From NCBI GenBank assembly GCA_904397865.1, contig CAJFOS010000002.1, forward strand, positions 1 through 64,000: 64,000 bases of DNA. Direction: 5' to 3'. The stretch's first letter is position 1. Every line of letters starts with the position of its first letter. Origin of the DNA: Candidatus Allochristensenella caecavium (lineage in GTDB: Bacteria > Bacillota > Clostridia > Christensenellales > QAND01). This document shows, piece by piece, positions 42,581 to 51,875 of this stretch. The notes under the pieces are model-generated. The model worked only from the letters and a program-made list of their open reading frames with translations. It was not told where the DNA came from and made no database searches. A program made the position numbers and the translations under genes.

Positions 42581-43831
42581 ATGTATTACGATGAACCAAA
42601 TACTTCATATAACGGCCATAGCTCCTATTCCAATGGAAATGGCGTCTCTCAGCCTACACAACAAGGATGGCACAGCGATGATTCATTCGTGCCTCCCACA
42701 CCCGAGGAACCAAAAAAGAAGCGGCGTAAAAATGGAAACGGCCGGCTGGTCGCCCTGTGTATCTGTGCAGCGCTGCTGGGCAGTGTACTCGGGGGCGGCG
42801 GTGCGTATCTATTGATGCGCGGTCAGGTAGATGGCGCTGTCCAACAGGCGCTGGAGGCTGCTGAAAACCATAATACTGTCACGCCCAACAATACCGGCTC
42901 CTCGGTTTCCAGCGTGCAAACAACCGACCTCTCCAGCATGATTGAACAGGTCTCTCCCGCCATTGTCGCTATCCAAGCACAGGGGACCAGCCAGTCCTCG
43001 TTCTTCGGCAATGGTGCTACGACCGTTAGCAGCGGCAGCGGCGTCATCATCCGTTCCGATGGCATCATCGTAACCAGCGCGCATGTCATTGAAGGGACCG
43101 ATAATATCACTGTATATCTCAAAGACGGTACCACTTATAAAGCGACTGTGGTCGGCTCAGATAGCAAAAGCGACTTGGCCGTGTTGAAAATCGACGCCAG
43201 CGGGCTTACTGCTGTCTCTATCGGTGATTCCACACAAACGAAAGTCGGCGAACCCGCTATTGTCATCGGCAATCCGCTCGGCGAACTCAACGGTTCGGTC
43301 ACCATTGGGTACATCAGCGCTTTGGAACGGACGATTACCGTTGACGGACACGTTCTCACCGTCATGCAGACCGATGCCTCTATCAACCCTGGCAATTCAG
43401 GCGGCGCTTTGTTAAACAGCAACGGCGAATTGATTGGCATCGTGTGCGCAAAATCCTCTGCTATCGAAGTGGAAGGTCTGGGTTTCGCCATTCCCATGCA
43501 TATCGCTTCCGATACAATCGAACAACTGCTTAACTATGGCTATGTCAAGGACCGTCCTTATATCGGCATCTCCTTCCAACAGATGCAAAATCGCACGGAT
43601 AACGCCGGTATCTATATCGTACAGATTGCCAATAATAGTCCTGCACAGGCAGCCGGCCTGCAGATTGGCGACCGCATCGTCTCCGTCAATGGCAAGCAGG
43701 TTTCTGAAAGTACGGATATCGACCAAATTCTCCAATCCTGTTCCATTGGCCAGACTATCCCCTTGGTCGTTGAGCGCAATGGCCAACAGGTAAATGTCTC
43801 CGTTACCCTGGCTGAAACTCCGCAGCAATAA
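42581..43831 (+). CDS. HtrA-family serine protease with PDZ domain
   Basis: Membrane-anchored envelope quality-control protease, 416 aa. A cytoplasmic N terminus (1-53) with KKKRRK precedes one transmembrane helix (about 55-78). A linker leads into the trypsin-like domain with catalytic triad H168 (TSAHVIEG), D198 (SKSDLAVL) and S273 (NPGNSGGAL). A single PDZ domain occupies about 320-410 (YIGISFQQ ... AGLQIGDRIVSVNGKQV). AAAGGAGGG precedes the ATG. A TATAAT (42546-42551) is a possible -10. Bacterial homologues are named htrA/htrB/degP-like. Confidence 0.95.
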   Translation: MYYDEPNTSYNGHSSYSNGNGVSQPTQQGWHSDDSFVPPTPEEPKKKRRKNGNGRLVALCICAALLGSVLGGGGAYLLMRGQVDGAVQQALEAAENHNTVTPNNTGSSVSSVQTTDLSSMIEQVSPAIVAIQAQGTSQSSFFGNGATTVSSGSGVIIRSDGIIVTSAHVIEGTDNITVYLKDGTTYKATVVGSDSKSDLAVLKIDASGLTAVSIGDSTQTKVGEPAIVIGNPLGELNGSVTIGYISALERTITVDGHVLTVMQTDASINPGNSGGALLNSNGELIGIVCAKSSAIEVEGLGFAIPMHIASDTIEQLLNYGYVKDRPYIGISFQQMQNRTDNAGIYIVQIANNSPAQAAGLQIGDRIVSVNGKQVSESTDIDQILQSCSIGQTIPLVVERNGQQVNVSVTLAETPQQ

Positions 43832-43842
43832 GTAAGTGCATA

Positions 43843-43873
43843 CAAAAAGAGGACGCATGGCGTCCTCTTTTTG
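43843..43873. terminator. Bidirectional terminator between htrA-like and ilvD
   Basis: AAAAAGAGGACGC pairs with GCGTCCTCTTTTT around a short ATG-centred loop, 12 bases past the protease stop. Confidence 0.9.
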
Positions 43874-43887
43874 TATATGGATAAATT

Positions 43888-45564
43888 TCATTTCATCACA
43901 GCGCCCTGGTCTGCCGAGCTGACCAAGCGCGCATACCGCGCCAGCCACCCGGACTTGACGTTTGGTTCCTTCGCCACGTGTTTGGCCCTGCGTGCGGCAA
44001 ACTCCGCTTCCGTCACCTGCGCATTTACCTTGCTATTGGGGATGTCAATCTCAATGATATCCCCTTCTTTCAAGTAAGCAATCGCACCGCCCTCTGCCGC
44101 TTCCGGGGATACATGCCCGATGGATGCGCCGCGCGAAGCTCCGCTGAAACGTCCATCCGTAATCAGCGCAACGGATTTGTCCAGTCCCATACCTGCCAAT
44201 GCGGAGGTCGGATTCAGCATCTCCCGCATTCCCGGCCCGCCTTTGGGCCCTTCATAACGGATGACAACCACATCGCCTGGATGAATCCGTCCTTCGTAAA
44301 TCGCTTTGATGGCATCGTCCTCACCGTCAAAAACACGTGCCGGGCCGCTGTGTACCAACATCTCCGGCGCCACAGCACTGCGTTTGACCACACATCCATT
44401 CTCTGCAATATTGCCCCACAAAATGGCTAAGCCGCCTGTTGGGCTATATGGATTTTCAAACGGGCGGATAATTTCCGGGTTGCCATTGACCGCACCTGCA
44501 ATATTTTCCGCCACCGTCTTCCCCGTCACTGTCAATAGCGATGTATCCAAACATCCGCCCTTATCCAGTTCCGCCATGACAGCACGCACGCCGCCTGCCG
44601 CATTCAGCTCTTGAATGTAGTGCGGCCCTGCCGGAGCCAGATGACACAGGTTCGGCGTTTTCGCGCTCACTTCATTCATCTTGTGCAAATCCATCGGCAC
44701 TTGTGCTTCATTGGCAATCGCCAGCAAATGCAGCACACTATTGCTGCTGCACCCCAATGCCATATCCACCGTCAATGCATTTTCAAATGCCTGCGGCGTC
44801 AGGATATCCCGGGGTTTGATATCCTTTTTCACCAATTCCATAATCTGCATGCCCGCTTTTTTAGCCAGCTGCGTCCGTGCCGAATAAACCGCTGGAATCG
44901 TTCCGTTTCCCGGCAATGCCATTCCGATGGCTTCACACAGGCAGTTCATCGAATTGGCCGTATACATACCGGAACAGGACCCGCACGTCGGGCACGAATT
45001 CTGCTCAATTTGCTGCAATTGTCCATCGTCAATCAAATTGGCTTTGCGTGCGCCCACTGCTTCAAACGTGTACGATAGACTCACTGGTTTCCCTTCATAA
45101 TTGCGTCCGGCCAACATCGGCCCGCCGCTGATGACAATGGATGGAATATTGATGCGCGCCGCCGCCATCAGCATCCCTGGCACGATTTTATCGCAGTTCG
45201 GTACCAGTACCAAGCCGTCAAAACAATGCGCCATGGCCATCGTCTCAACGCTGTCCGCAATCAATTCACGGGAAGCTAGCGAATAACGCATGCCTGCATG
45301 ACCCATCGTAATCCCGTCACATACGCCAATTGACGGCACTAGAATCGGCGTGCCTCCCGCCATGCGTACCCCTGCTTTAACCGCCTCAGCCAGCTTATCC
45401 AGGTGCACATGTCCTGGCACGATTTCGCTATACGCACTCACAACGCCAATCAACGGGCGTTCCAGTTCTTCGTCCGTAAATCCACAAGCATAAAACAACG
45501 AACGGTTCGGCGTACGTTCCACACCCTTCGTCGCTTGCCAGCTTCTCCTGCTCTCCATTGCCAT
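43888..45564 (-). CDS. ilvD: Dihydroxy-acid dehydratase
   Basis: Iron-sulfur enzyme that dehydrates 2,3-dihydroxy-3-methylbutanoate and its ethyl homologue to the keto acids of Val and Ile. About 558 aa from the ATG at 45564; a GTG at 45582 and an ATG at 45558 are alternatives. Cluster cysteines are in [11 protein letters not shown] and [20 protein letters not shown]. The C-terminal substrate part has [17 protein letters not shown] and [11 protein letters not shown]. Last gene of ilvB-N-C-D, after a hairpin that may lower its expression. Confidence 0.96.
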   Translation of the reverse strand: MAMESRRSWQATKGVERTPNRSLFYACGFTDEELERPLIGVVSAYSEIVPGHVHLDKLAEAVKAGVRMAGGTPILVPSIGVCDGITMGHAGMRYSLASRELIADSVETMAMAHCFDGLVLVPNCDKIVPGMLMAAARINIPSIVISGGPMLAGRNYEGKPVSLSYTFEAVGARKANLIDDGQLQQIEQNSCPTCGSCSGMYTANSMNCLCEAIGMALPGNGTIPAVYSARTQLAKKAGMQIMELVKKDIKPRDILTPQAFENALTVDMALGCSSNSVLHLLAIANEAQVPMDLHKMNEVSAKTPNLCHLAPAGPHYIQELNAAGGVRAVMAELDKGGCLDTSLLTVTGKTVAENIAGAVNGNPEIIRPFENPYSPTGGLAILWGNIAENGCVVKRSAVAPEMLVHSGPARVFDGEDDAIKAIYEGRIHPGDVVVIRYEGPKGGPGMREMLNPTSALAGMGLDKSVALITDGRFSGASRGASIGHVSPEAAEGGAIAYLKEGDIIEIDIPNSKVNAQVTEAEFAARRAKHVAKEPNVKSGWLARYARLVSSADQGAVMK

Positions 45565-45593
45565 CTTGTTTTTCACTCCCACTCTTTGTCTGG

Positions 45594-45624
45594 GAAAAAT
45601 AGGCAGGCAATGATGCCTGCCTAT
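45594..45624 (-). terminator. Hairpin between ilvC and ilvD (partial terminator)
   Basis: ATAGGCAGGCA-ATGA-TGCCTGCCTAT is a perfect stem followed by TTTTTCCC on the minus strand. The short T tract suggests leaky termination or an RNA-stability element within the operon. Confidence 0.6.
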
Positions 45625-45642
45625 CCCTTTTGTTCAAATGCC

Positions 45643-46653
<1,011 letters not shown>

Positions 46654-47163
46654 TTATAAAATATTTTTAAGTGTTTCGTGTTTTGTCATACCGCGTTCCA
46701 TTGCTGTTACGCCCGTCCGGCATACTTCCAGTACCGGGTATTTGGTAATCTGCTCCATAAACGCATTGACCGTGCGCGGCGGGCCTGTCAGTTCAATCAC
46801 CACGGCCTCACCCGTAACATCAATCATATTCGCGCCGGACCGTATCACCAGGTCCGTCACTTCTTTCTCTATTATAGCATCCATTTTCACTTTGACGAGC
46901 AAAAGTTCTCGCAGCAAAGTATCTTCCCTGCTCAGCGGATAAACATCAATCGTCTCCTCCAGCTTGTATACCTGCTTGGCCAATTGCTCAAACACATACG
47001 CATCGCCTTTGACCACAATCGTAATGCGCGAAACAGAGGGATTGTTCGTTGCCGAAACCGTCAGCGAATCGATGTTATATCCACGCCGCCCGAATAGACT
47101 TGAAACGCGCGCCAGAACGCCGGCATTGTTTCTCACCAGAACGGAAAGTATATATTTTTCCAT
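46654..47163 (-). CDS. ilvN: Acetolactate synthase small (regulatory) subunit
   Basis: 169 aa. N-terminal ACT domain (about 2-75) with LSVLVRNNAGVLARVSSLFGRRGYNIDSL, the Val-binding fold. The C-terminal domain (about 80-160) activates the large subunit. AGGGAGGCTGGCGAC precedes the ATG, 16 bases after ilvB. Also named ilvH. Confidence 0.97.
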   Translation of the reverse strand: MEKYILSVLVRNNAGVLARVSSLFGRRGYNIDSLTVSATNNPSVSRITIVVKGDAYVFEQLAKQVYKLEETIDVYPLSREDTLLRELLLVKVKMDAIIEKEVTDLVIRSGANMIDVTGEAVVIELTGPPRTVNAFMEQITKYPVLEVCRTGVTAMERGMTKHETLKNIL

Positions 47164-47178
47164 GTCGCCAGCCTCCCT

Positions 47179-48843
47179 TCAGTCCACCATGATGTCATCC
47201 ACCGTACCACCCGGCGGAATCATCGGCAGCACGCGCTCATCTTTGTCAATCAGGCATTCAATCACACTTGGACCTTTATGCTCCAACGCCTTTTGCAGCG
47301 CAACGCGGAATTGTTCTGGCGTTTGCGTATGATAACCCTGTGCGCCAAACGCGTCAGCTAATTTCACATAATCGGTTTTACGGTTCAAGCTGGTGTTGGA
47401 ATACCGTTTTTCATAAAATGCCGTCTGCCATTGCCTCACCATGCCTAAAACCGTATTGTTCATCACAACCGTTATCACGGGAAGGCCGTAGGAGACCGTC
47501 GTACACAGTTCGTTCAGATTCATATGAAAGCTTCCGTCGCCTGTGATATGTACCACCGGGCGCTCCGGATACGCAACCTGCGCGCCAATCGCCGCTCCGT
47601 ATCCAAACCCCATCGTCCCCAGACCGCCGGAGGTAAGGAACGAACGCGGATGTGTCCGCTTGCAGTACTGAGCCGCCCACATCTGGTGCTGTCCTACATC
47701 CGTTACCAAAATCGCTTCTGGGCCGGCCAATTCCGCAATGATTTCCATAATCTGATGCGGTTTAAGGTGGTCTTGCGCATCCTGCGGCACATAATCCGTT
47801 TCCTTCCACTGCTCAATCTGCTCCATCCAGGCCGGGTGGTCATTCTCCTTCACCAGCGGGAGCAAATCCTGTAGCACCTCTTCCACATCCCCCACCAGGC
47901 TATACTGAATCGGTACGTTTTTGTTGATTTCCGCATCGTCAATATCGATATGAAGAATTTCTGCATGGGGCGCAAAATGCCCTTTGTTGGTCGCCACACG
48001 GTCTGAGAAACGCGCGCCGATTGCAATCAGCAGGTCACACTGTTCAATTGCCATCGAACTGGTCACCCGCCCATGCATGCCTACCATGCCCAGGTTCATC
48101 GGTTCATCATAACAAAGCACACCCGTCCCCATCATCGAATGGCAAGCCAGAATGGACGCCTTTTTCATCAGCGCCAGCAGTTCATCGCCTGCACCGGAAA
48201 TCGCAACGCCGCCGCCAAAATAGATAATCGGCTTCTCGCTACGGTTGATAGCCTCTGCCGCCGCCTGTAGCTGTTCGCGGGTATAGCGGTGAACCGGCTT
48301 TTGTTTGGCCGGCTGCGGCTTGTTGGTAAATTCACACATTGCGGCCGTAATATCCTTGGGGATATCCACCAGCACCGGGCCGGGGCGTCCGCTTTGTGCA
48401 ATCCGGAACGCTTCGCGCAGCGTATCCGCCAACTCTTCTACCCGGCGCACCACCATATTGTGTTTGGTAATAGGCATGGTAATCCCGGCGATATACACTT
48501 CCTGGAAACTGTCCCGCCCAATCAGGTCCGTCGAAACATTGCCCGTAATCGCCACCATGGGGACCGAATCCATATACGCCGTTGCAATGCCCGTGACAAG
48601 GTTTGTTGCACCCGGACCAGATGTTGCAATCACCACGCCGGTTTTGCCCGTTGCACGGGCATAGCCGTCTGCCGCGTGCGCGGCCCCCTGTTCATGCGCA
48701 GTCGTAATATGGCGGATGCGATTCCGATTTAAATATAACGCATCATAAATATTCAGTACAGCGCCTCCCGGATAACCAAAGACCGTATCCACGCCCTGCT
48801 CGACAAGCACCTCCACCAAAATCTGCGAACCGGATATTTTCAT
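47179..48843 (-). CDS. ilvB: Acetolactate synthase large (catalytic) subunit
   Basis: ThDP/FAD enzyme making acetolactate or acetohydroxybutyrate. About 555 aa from ATG 48843 (MKISGSQILVEVL). Motifs: FGYPGGAVLNIYDAL, catalytic Glu in TAHEQGAAHAADGYARATG, the ThDP motif GDGSFHMNLNELCT with VMNNTVLGMVRQWQ, and the tail PMIPPGG. First gene of the T-box-controlled unit. Confidence 0.97.
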   Translation of the reverse strand: MKISGSQILVEVLVEQGVDTVFGYPGGAVLNIYDALYLNRNRIRHITTAHEQGAAHAADGYARATGKTGVVIATSGPGATNLVTGIATAYMDSVPMVAITGNVSTDLIGRDSFQEVYIAGITMPITKHNMVVRRVEELADTLREAFRIAQSGRPGPVLVDIPKDITAAMCEFTNKPQPAKQKPVHRYTREQLQAAAEAINRSEKPIIYFGGGVAISGAGDELLALMKKASILACHSMMGTGVLCYDEPMNLGMVGMHGRVTSSMAIEQCDLLIAIGARFSDRVATNKGHFAPHAEILHIDIDDAEINKNVPIQYSLVGDVEEVLQDLLPLVKENDHPAWMEQIEQWKETDYVPQDAQDHLKPHQIMEIIAELAGPEAILVTDVGQHQMWAAQYCKRTHPRSFLTSGGLGTMGFGYGAAIGAQVAYPERPVVHITGDGSFHMNLNELCTTVSYGLPVITVVMNNTVLGMVRQWQTAFYEKRYSNTSLNRKTDYVKLADAFGAQGYHTQTPEQFRVALQKALEHKGPSVIECLIDKDERVLPMIPPGGTVDDIMVD

Positions 48844-48883
48844 CGCAACCACCACCCTTTTCTCCTCGTCATTTTTGTAAAAA

Positions 48884-49165
48884 AAAACCTTTGCCTCTTT
48901 TAAGAGACAAAGATTTACTCTCTGCGGTACCACTCTTCTTGCCGGCTTCCAGCACGCTGTCGACCGACCCCTCACACATCCGGATACTCTCCGATGCTTC
49001 GCTTAACGCGCGAATCACGATGCGGCCTACACAGCTTTCCGCCTTCGACCGATAGCTCCAAGGTGACTTTCTCCTGCCGTAGATATTGCCTTGCACCACC
49101 CGGCAACTCTCTGCATCCCTGCCACAGAATACTTGGTCTTTTCATCGCTTTTTGATTGAATTGTT
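48884..49165 (-). promoter_or_regulatory. T-box riboswitch leader of ilvBNCD
   Basis: Minus-strand leader with the T-box core AGTGGTACCGCAGAGAG (around 48939-48923), then a terminator hairpin (CTTTGTCTC/GAGGCAAAG) and a nine-T tract. Stem I shows an AG bulge (AGAGAG) and TTGCC/GGCAA closing a GGTGGTGCAA loop. The lower stem GACC/GGTC brackets a loop ending in CTATC. The likely specifier is ATC (Ile) at 49053-49051, by position and gene function, but not proven. Uncharged tRNA would turn the operon on. Confidence 0.92.
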
Positions 49166-49171
49166 ATTTCT

Positions 49172-49199
49172 ATTATAGACTTCTCCCCTTATTTGTCAA
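49172..49199 (-). promoter_or_regulatory. ilv operon promoter
   Basis: On the minus strand a perfect -35 TTGACA (49199-49194), 16-base spacer and perfect -10 TATAAT (49177-49172), directly upstream of the T-box. Confidence 0.9.
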
Positions 49200-49338
49200 G
49201 CATCAATTTCCTCTCTTTTTTTGCCCGGATTCTTCTTTATCCGCCTTTCTTTTTCCCTTCATTTATGCTATTTTATATATAATACTTTATTTTATTTTTG
49301 TTTCGCTATTTTTCGACAAAAAAGGAGGACGTGCCTCA

Positions 49339-49443
49339 ATGCATTGGTCACTTTCACATCCGTATCGTTTATTCCAGCGCCGTCGGGCGCTTTTTTTATA
49401 CCCTTTGTCGAATTTTAGCGACAGAAAGGATGTCTTTCGATGA
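49339..49443 (+). CDS. Short leader ORF overlapping the lipoprotein start
   Basis: 34 codons (MHWSLSHPYRLFQRRR...). AAGGAGG lies ten bases before the ATG, a stronger ribosome site than that of the following gene. The coding sequence includes an intrinsic terminator (49376-49397), and its stop overlaps the ATG of the lipoprotein gene (ATGA, 49440-49443). Such an arrangement would allow translation-dependent readthrough and translational coupling. No known peptide family; it could also be a chance frame. Confidence 0.4.
   Translation: MHWSLSHPYRLFQRRRALFLYPLSNFSDRKDVFR
49376..49397 (+). terminator. Hairpin with T tract inside the leader ORF
   Basis: AGCGCC-GTCG-GGCGCT followed by TTTTTT. It lies between the AAGGAGG at 49322 and the lipoprotein ATG at 49440, so it may be an attenuator rather than a simple end. 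Confidence 0.7.
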
Positions 49444-49868
49444 AAAACAAAAAGCGTCTATCCCTTATCCCCATTTTTCTTCTCTGCATGGTGGTATTGA
49501 CTGCCTGTGGTACGCAATCGGTTTCTCTGCCTTCCCCCACCCCCACATCGGCTGTCAACACGACGCCTTGGGCGTCGTCTACCCCCTCGCCGACGCCTTC
49601 CGATACTGCTGCCCAGACGCCCAAAGCCAGCTCATCCGCAACCAAACAACCCACCAAAGCACCTACTCAGAAAGCCACTGCCACCCCCACCAAAAAGGCG
49701 ACGGCTACACCCAAACCTGCTGATACCTCTGCAACCGTCTATATTACCGACACCGGCAAAAAATATCACCGTTCCGGATGCCGGTATTTAAAAGACTCCA
49801 AACATGCCATTTCGCTGGAAAAGGCGAAGCAAAACGGCTATTCCCCCTGTTCAGTCTGCAATCCCTGA
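49440..49868 (+). CDS. Lipoprotein with Thr/Pro linker and small Cys/His C-terminal domain
   Basis: 142 aa. Type II signal peptide with basic start and lipobox LTAC (cysteine 23). A long Ser/Thr/Pro/Lys linker (about 28-95) places a small domain away from the membrane. The C-terminal ~45 residues read YITDTGKKYHRSGCRYL ... GYSPCSVCNP, a conserved His/Cys pattern (H-x3-C and C-x2-C) found in small secreted or nuclease-associated domains and probably metal binding. Expected substrate of Lgt. Preceded by the leader ORF. Confidence 0.8.
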   Translation: MKNKKRLSLIPIFLLCMVVLTACGTQSVSLPSPTPTSAVNTTPWASSTPSPTPSDTAAQTPKASSSATKQPTKAPTQKATATPTKKATATPKPADTSATVYITDTGKKYHRSGCRYLKDSKHAISLEKAKQNGYSPCSVCNP

Positions 49869-49947
49869 CTGTATATGCATAAATCATCCCGCTTTTGTGC
49901 AAGCTGATTGCAAACAGACGGTCATCCGTCATAAAGGAGGCGGACAT

Positions 49948-50124
49948 ATGTCCCACTATGCAAGCGGCCTGGAACAACTTTTGCAGCATGATGCGCAGGC
50001 GGCCCAGTACTTTTCTTCGCTGCCGGACTATGTACAGCAAAGCATTCGTACCCGTTCTCAAAGCGTAAATTCTTTGGCCAGTTTACAGGATTATGCAGAA
50101 AACCTGTTGCGCGGCGATGATTGA
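49948..50124 (+). CDS. Small conserved-looking hypothetical protein, 58 aa
   Basis: AAAGGAGG eight bases before the ATG. The product is acidic, helical and without membrane segments: MSHYASGLEQLL, then AAQYFSSLPDYVQQSI, and a C-terminal SLQDYAENLLRGDD. Similar short proteins with a YFxxLPxYVQ core are, as I recall, widespread in Clostridia, but I know no function. It is closed by its own terminator. Confidence 0.75.
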   Translation: MSHYASGLEQLLQHDAQAAQYFSSLPDYVQQSIRTRSQSVNSLASLQDYAENLLRGDD

Positions 50125-50129
50125 TTCAC

Positions 50130-50159
50130 AAAAAAGACGCATCACGGTGCGTCTTTTTT
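50130..50159 (+). terminator. Terminator of the 58-aa protein gene
   Basis: AAAAAAGACGCA pairs perfectly with TGCGTCTTTTTT around a six-base loop, five bases past the stop. Confidence 0.9.
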
Positions 50160-50221
50160 GTTTTTTGGCGCCAGATTATGCTACACTGGGAAAACAAATC
50201 CATCCAAAGGAGCTTTCCCTT

Positions 50222-50632
50222 ATGCATGCTTCATCGCCCCATCCAAAAGGCATTTTGCAATTTCTCCAATTCCTTTGTTTTAGTCTCGGGGCCGGCGTAA
50301 TCGAATTTGTTTCCTTTCTCCTTCTATCCTCCATTGGCAGCAGAAATGAAACCATGCTCATCATCGCGGAGGTATCCTCCGTTGTGCTCTCATGCCTTTT
50401 TAACTTTACCCTAAATCGTAAATTCACCTTTCGCTCCACCAACAACATCGTATTGGGCATGTTCCTGTATGGCCTGTATTATCTTATCGCCACACCAGTC
50501 GGTGCCAGCTTCATCGTTTATCTGACCCGCTGCGGATGGGCGGACTGGCTCGCAAAGGCGACCAAAATGGCACTCAATTTTGTACTGGATTTTCTCTATT
50601 GTAAATGTATCATTTTCCGTCAAGCCAAATAA
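50222..50632 (+). CDS. GtrA-family membrane protein
   Basis: 136 aa with four membrane helices (about 12-32, 42-62, 76-98, 108-128). GtrA pattern: FLCFSLGAGVIEFVSFLLL near the N terminus, the ~50-60 stretch SCLFNFTLNRKFTF, and a C-terminal NFVLDFLYCKCIIF. GtrA proteins are thought to move lipid-linked sugars or partner with glycosyltransferases in wall polysaccharide synthesis; no glycosyltransferase is adjacent. AAAGGAG lies nine bases before the ATG. Confidence 0.9.
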   Translation: MHASSPHPKGILQFLQFLCFSLGAGVIEFVSFLLLSSIGSRNETMLIIAEVSSVVLSCLFNFTLNRKFTFRSTNNIVLGMFLYGLYYLIATPVGASFIVYLTRCGWADWLAKATKMALNFVLDFLYCKCIIFRQAK

Positions 50633-50967
50633 CCAACTGCCACAGTACGCGAACGCGCTTATCCTAACCGCTTTTGCATTTTGCCTCTTTCCATATTCTT
50701 TTTCTTCTCCGCGTTTGTGCTTTGCTTCCTGCGTCGGCTTGTTTTTCTCTCATGCCTGTCCACGCAGCGTCCTGTCGCTTATTCGTGCCCTACCCTTTGC
50801 CGCTGCAACAAACGCTTCTTCCGTCCACCTTAGCCAACCGGTTGCTTTTCTTCCCCTGCATCCAGCCTTTCTCCGGCGCCATACCACATTGCAGATAGCA
50901 CCGATAACCTCATCACAAGTCGAATAAAACATCGGTCTCTTTGACCATCTCTTACAAATCAATCAGC
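50633..50967. other. Intergenic region without a recognised gene
   Basis: About 335 T/C-rich bases after gtrA. The open frames lack ribosome sites and look like random composition. No recognised RNA. Confidence 0.5.
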
Positions 50968-51007
50968 AAAAAGACCGCAACCCATTTCCCGGATTGCGGT
51001 CTTTTAT
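50968..51007. terminator. Hairpin, second stop behind tRNA-Val or gtrA terminator
   Basis: AAAAGACCGCAA pairs with TTGCGGTCTTTT; T tracts are on both sides. It resembles the hairpin at 51067-51103 in the CGCAACCCA half of stem and loop. Confidence 0.7.
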
Positions 51008-51066
51008 TGTATTGGGCGCTCGCCCATGGCAGAGACTGCCGGAATGGCTATTTTCTTTCGGGCAAT

Positions 51067-51103
51067 AAAAATATCGCAACCCACCAACGTGAATTGCGAT
51101 ATT
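51067..51103 (-). terminator. tRNA-Val(CAC) terminator
   Basis: AATATCGCAA pairs with TTGCGATATT; TTTTATTG follows on the minus strand. It begins about 20 bases after the tRNA. Confidence 0.8.
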
Positions 51104-51123
51104 GGGATGCGGACACTATCCGC

Positions 51124-51199
51124 TGGTGGTCTGTACTGGACTCGAACCAGTGACCCCATCGATGTGAACGATGTGCTCTACCAACTGAGCCAACAGACC
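51124..51199 (-). tRNA. tRNA-Val (anticodon CAC), CCA encoded
   Basis: Minus-strand cloverleaf: acceptor GGTCTGT/ACAGACC, anticodon stem CATCG/CGATG with loop TTCACAT (anticodon CAC), T arm with TTCGAGT, discriminator A and encoded CCA. A separate valine isoacceptor (GAC) lies at 16588-16663. Confidence 0.95.
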
Positions 51200-51231
51200 A
51201 TGTCCTGCACGTTTTCACACGTGCAAGGGTT

Positions 51232-51260
51232 ATTATAGCGTAACCGCCTATAAAATTCAA
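51232..51260 (-). promoter_or_regulatory. tRNA-Val(CAC) promoter
   Basis: On the minus strand a -35 TTGAAT (51260-51255), 17-base spacer and perfect -10 TATAAT (51237-51232). A GCACGT/ACGTGC hairpin lies between it and the tRNA. Confidence 0.85.
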
Positions 51261-51362
51261 GAGTTGTTTTCATTTTTCTGTTTTGGATGGCAAACCTGGT
51301 ACATGCGGCCCTTTCCTTCCTGCATATAGATGAAACAAACCCATTTGCCGGAGGTGTTTTTC

Positions 51363-51875
51363 TTGGCCTTTCATACTGTACAGCCTAACGATACATGGCC
51401 ATCGCTCTCTGCACGCTATGGATGCCCCATCTGTCTATTGCTGCGCGCCAACAATGGTGACGATTCACTCCTTGATGGCCGCGTGCTGCACATTCCCTCC
51501 CCCAGCTTTTGCCATACGCAGCAGCAACCCGCTCAGCCGCGCCGCCATCGGTATGCCAAGGGGGAAACGCTGCTCTGGATTGCCCTGCGCCATCATGTTA
51601 CAGCGCTGTCCATCCTGCAGGAAAACCATTTACTCAGCGCTGGTCAGTTGCAGCCAGGCATGCTCCTTCTTATCCCTGCTCCGCCGGAGGGCACCAAAAT
51701 TGTCACCGCCCAGGCAATGGATACCCTGGAACAGATTGCCCGTGCTCATGATATGACGCCTCAATCACTTTGTTCTCTCAATCGCCTGCCGGAAGGCACG
51801 CAGGTTCACCCCGGCATGCAGCTCTATGTTCGCGACGCCCGTGCCAGCATGGGCTGTAAATATTGTCCTGTGTAA
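51363..51875 (+). CDS. Protein of tandem LysM domains
   Basis: About 170 aa from a TTG at 51363 ([10 protein letters not shown]), chosen because GGAGG lies eight bases upstream; an ATG at 51330 has no ribosome site. Three LysM-like repeats are visible: about 1-45 ([28 protein letters not shown]), about 60-105 ([27 protein letters not shown]) and about 112-158 ([29 protein letters not shown]). No signal peptide or catalytic domain. LysM domains bind peptidoglycan; in spore formers such proteins are often spore-coat components (SafA-like), which is possible but unproven. Its end overlaps the convergent uvrA end by 52 bases. Confidence 0.82.
   Translation: MAFHTVQPNDTWPSLSARYGCPICLLLRANNGDDSLLDGRVLHIPSPSFCHTQQQPAQPRRHRYAKGETLLWIALRHHVTALSILQENHLLSAGQLQPGMLLLIPAPPEGTKIVTAQAMDTLEQIARAHDMTPQSLCSLNRLPEGTQVHPGMQLYVRDARASMGCKYCPV

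Noticed and set aside
49221-49418. 65-codon plus-strand frame before the lipoprotein
   Set aside because: Phe-rich translation of T-rich spacer; begins next to the ilv promoter on the other strand and has no ribosome site.
50580-50927. 115-codon frame after gtrA
   Set aside because: Overlaps the end of gtrA, no ribosome site, translation of T/C-rich spacer.
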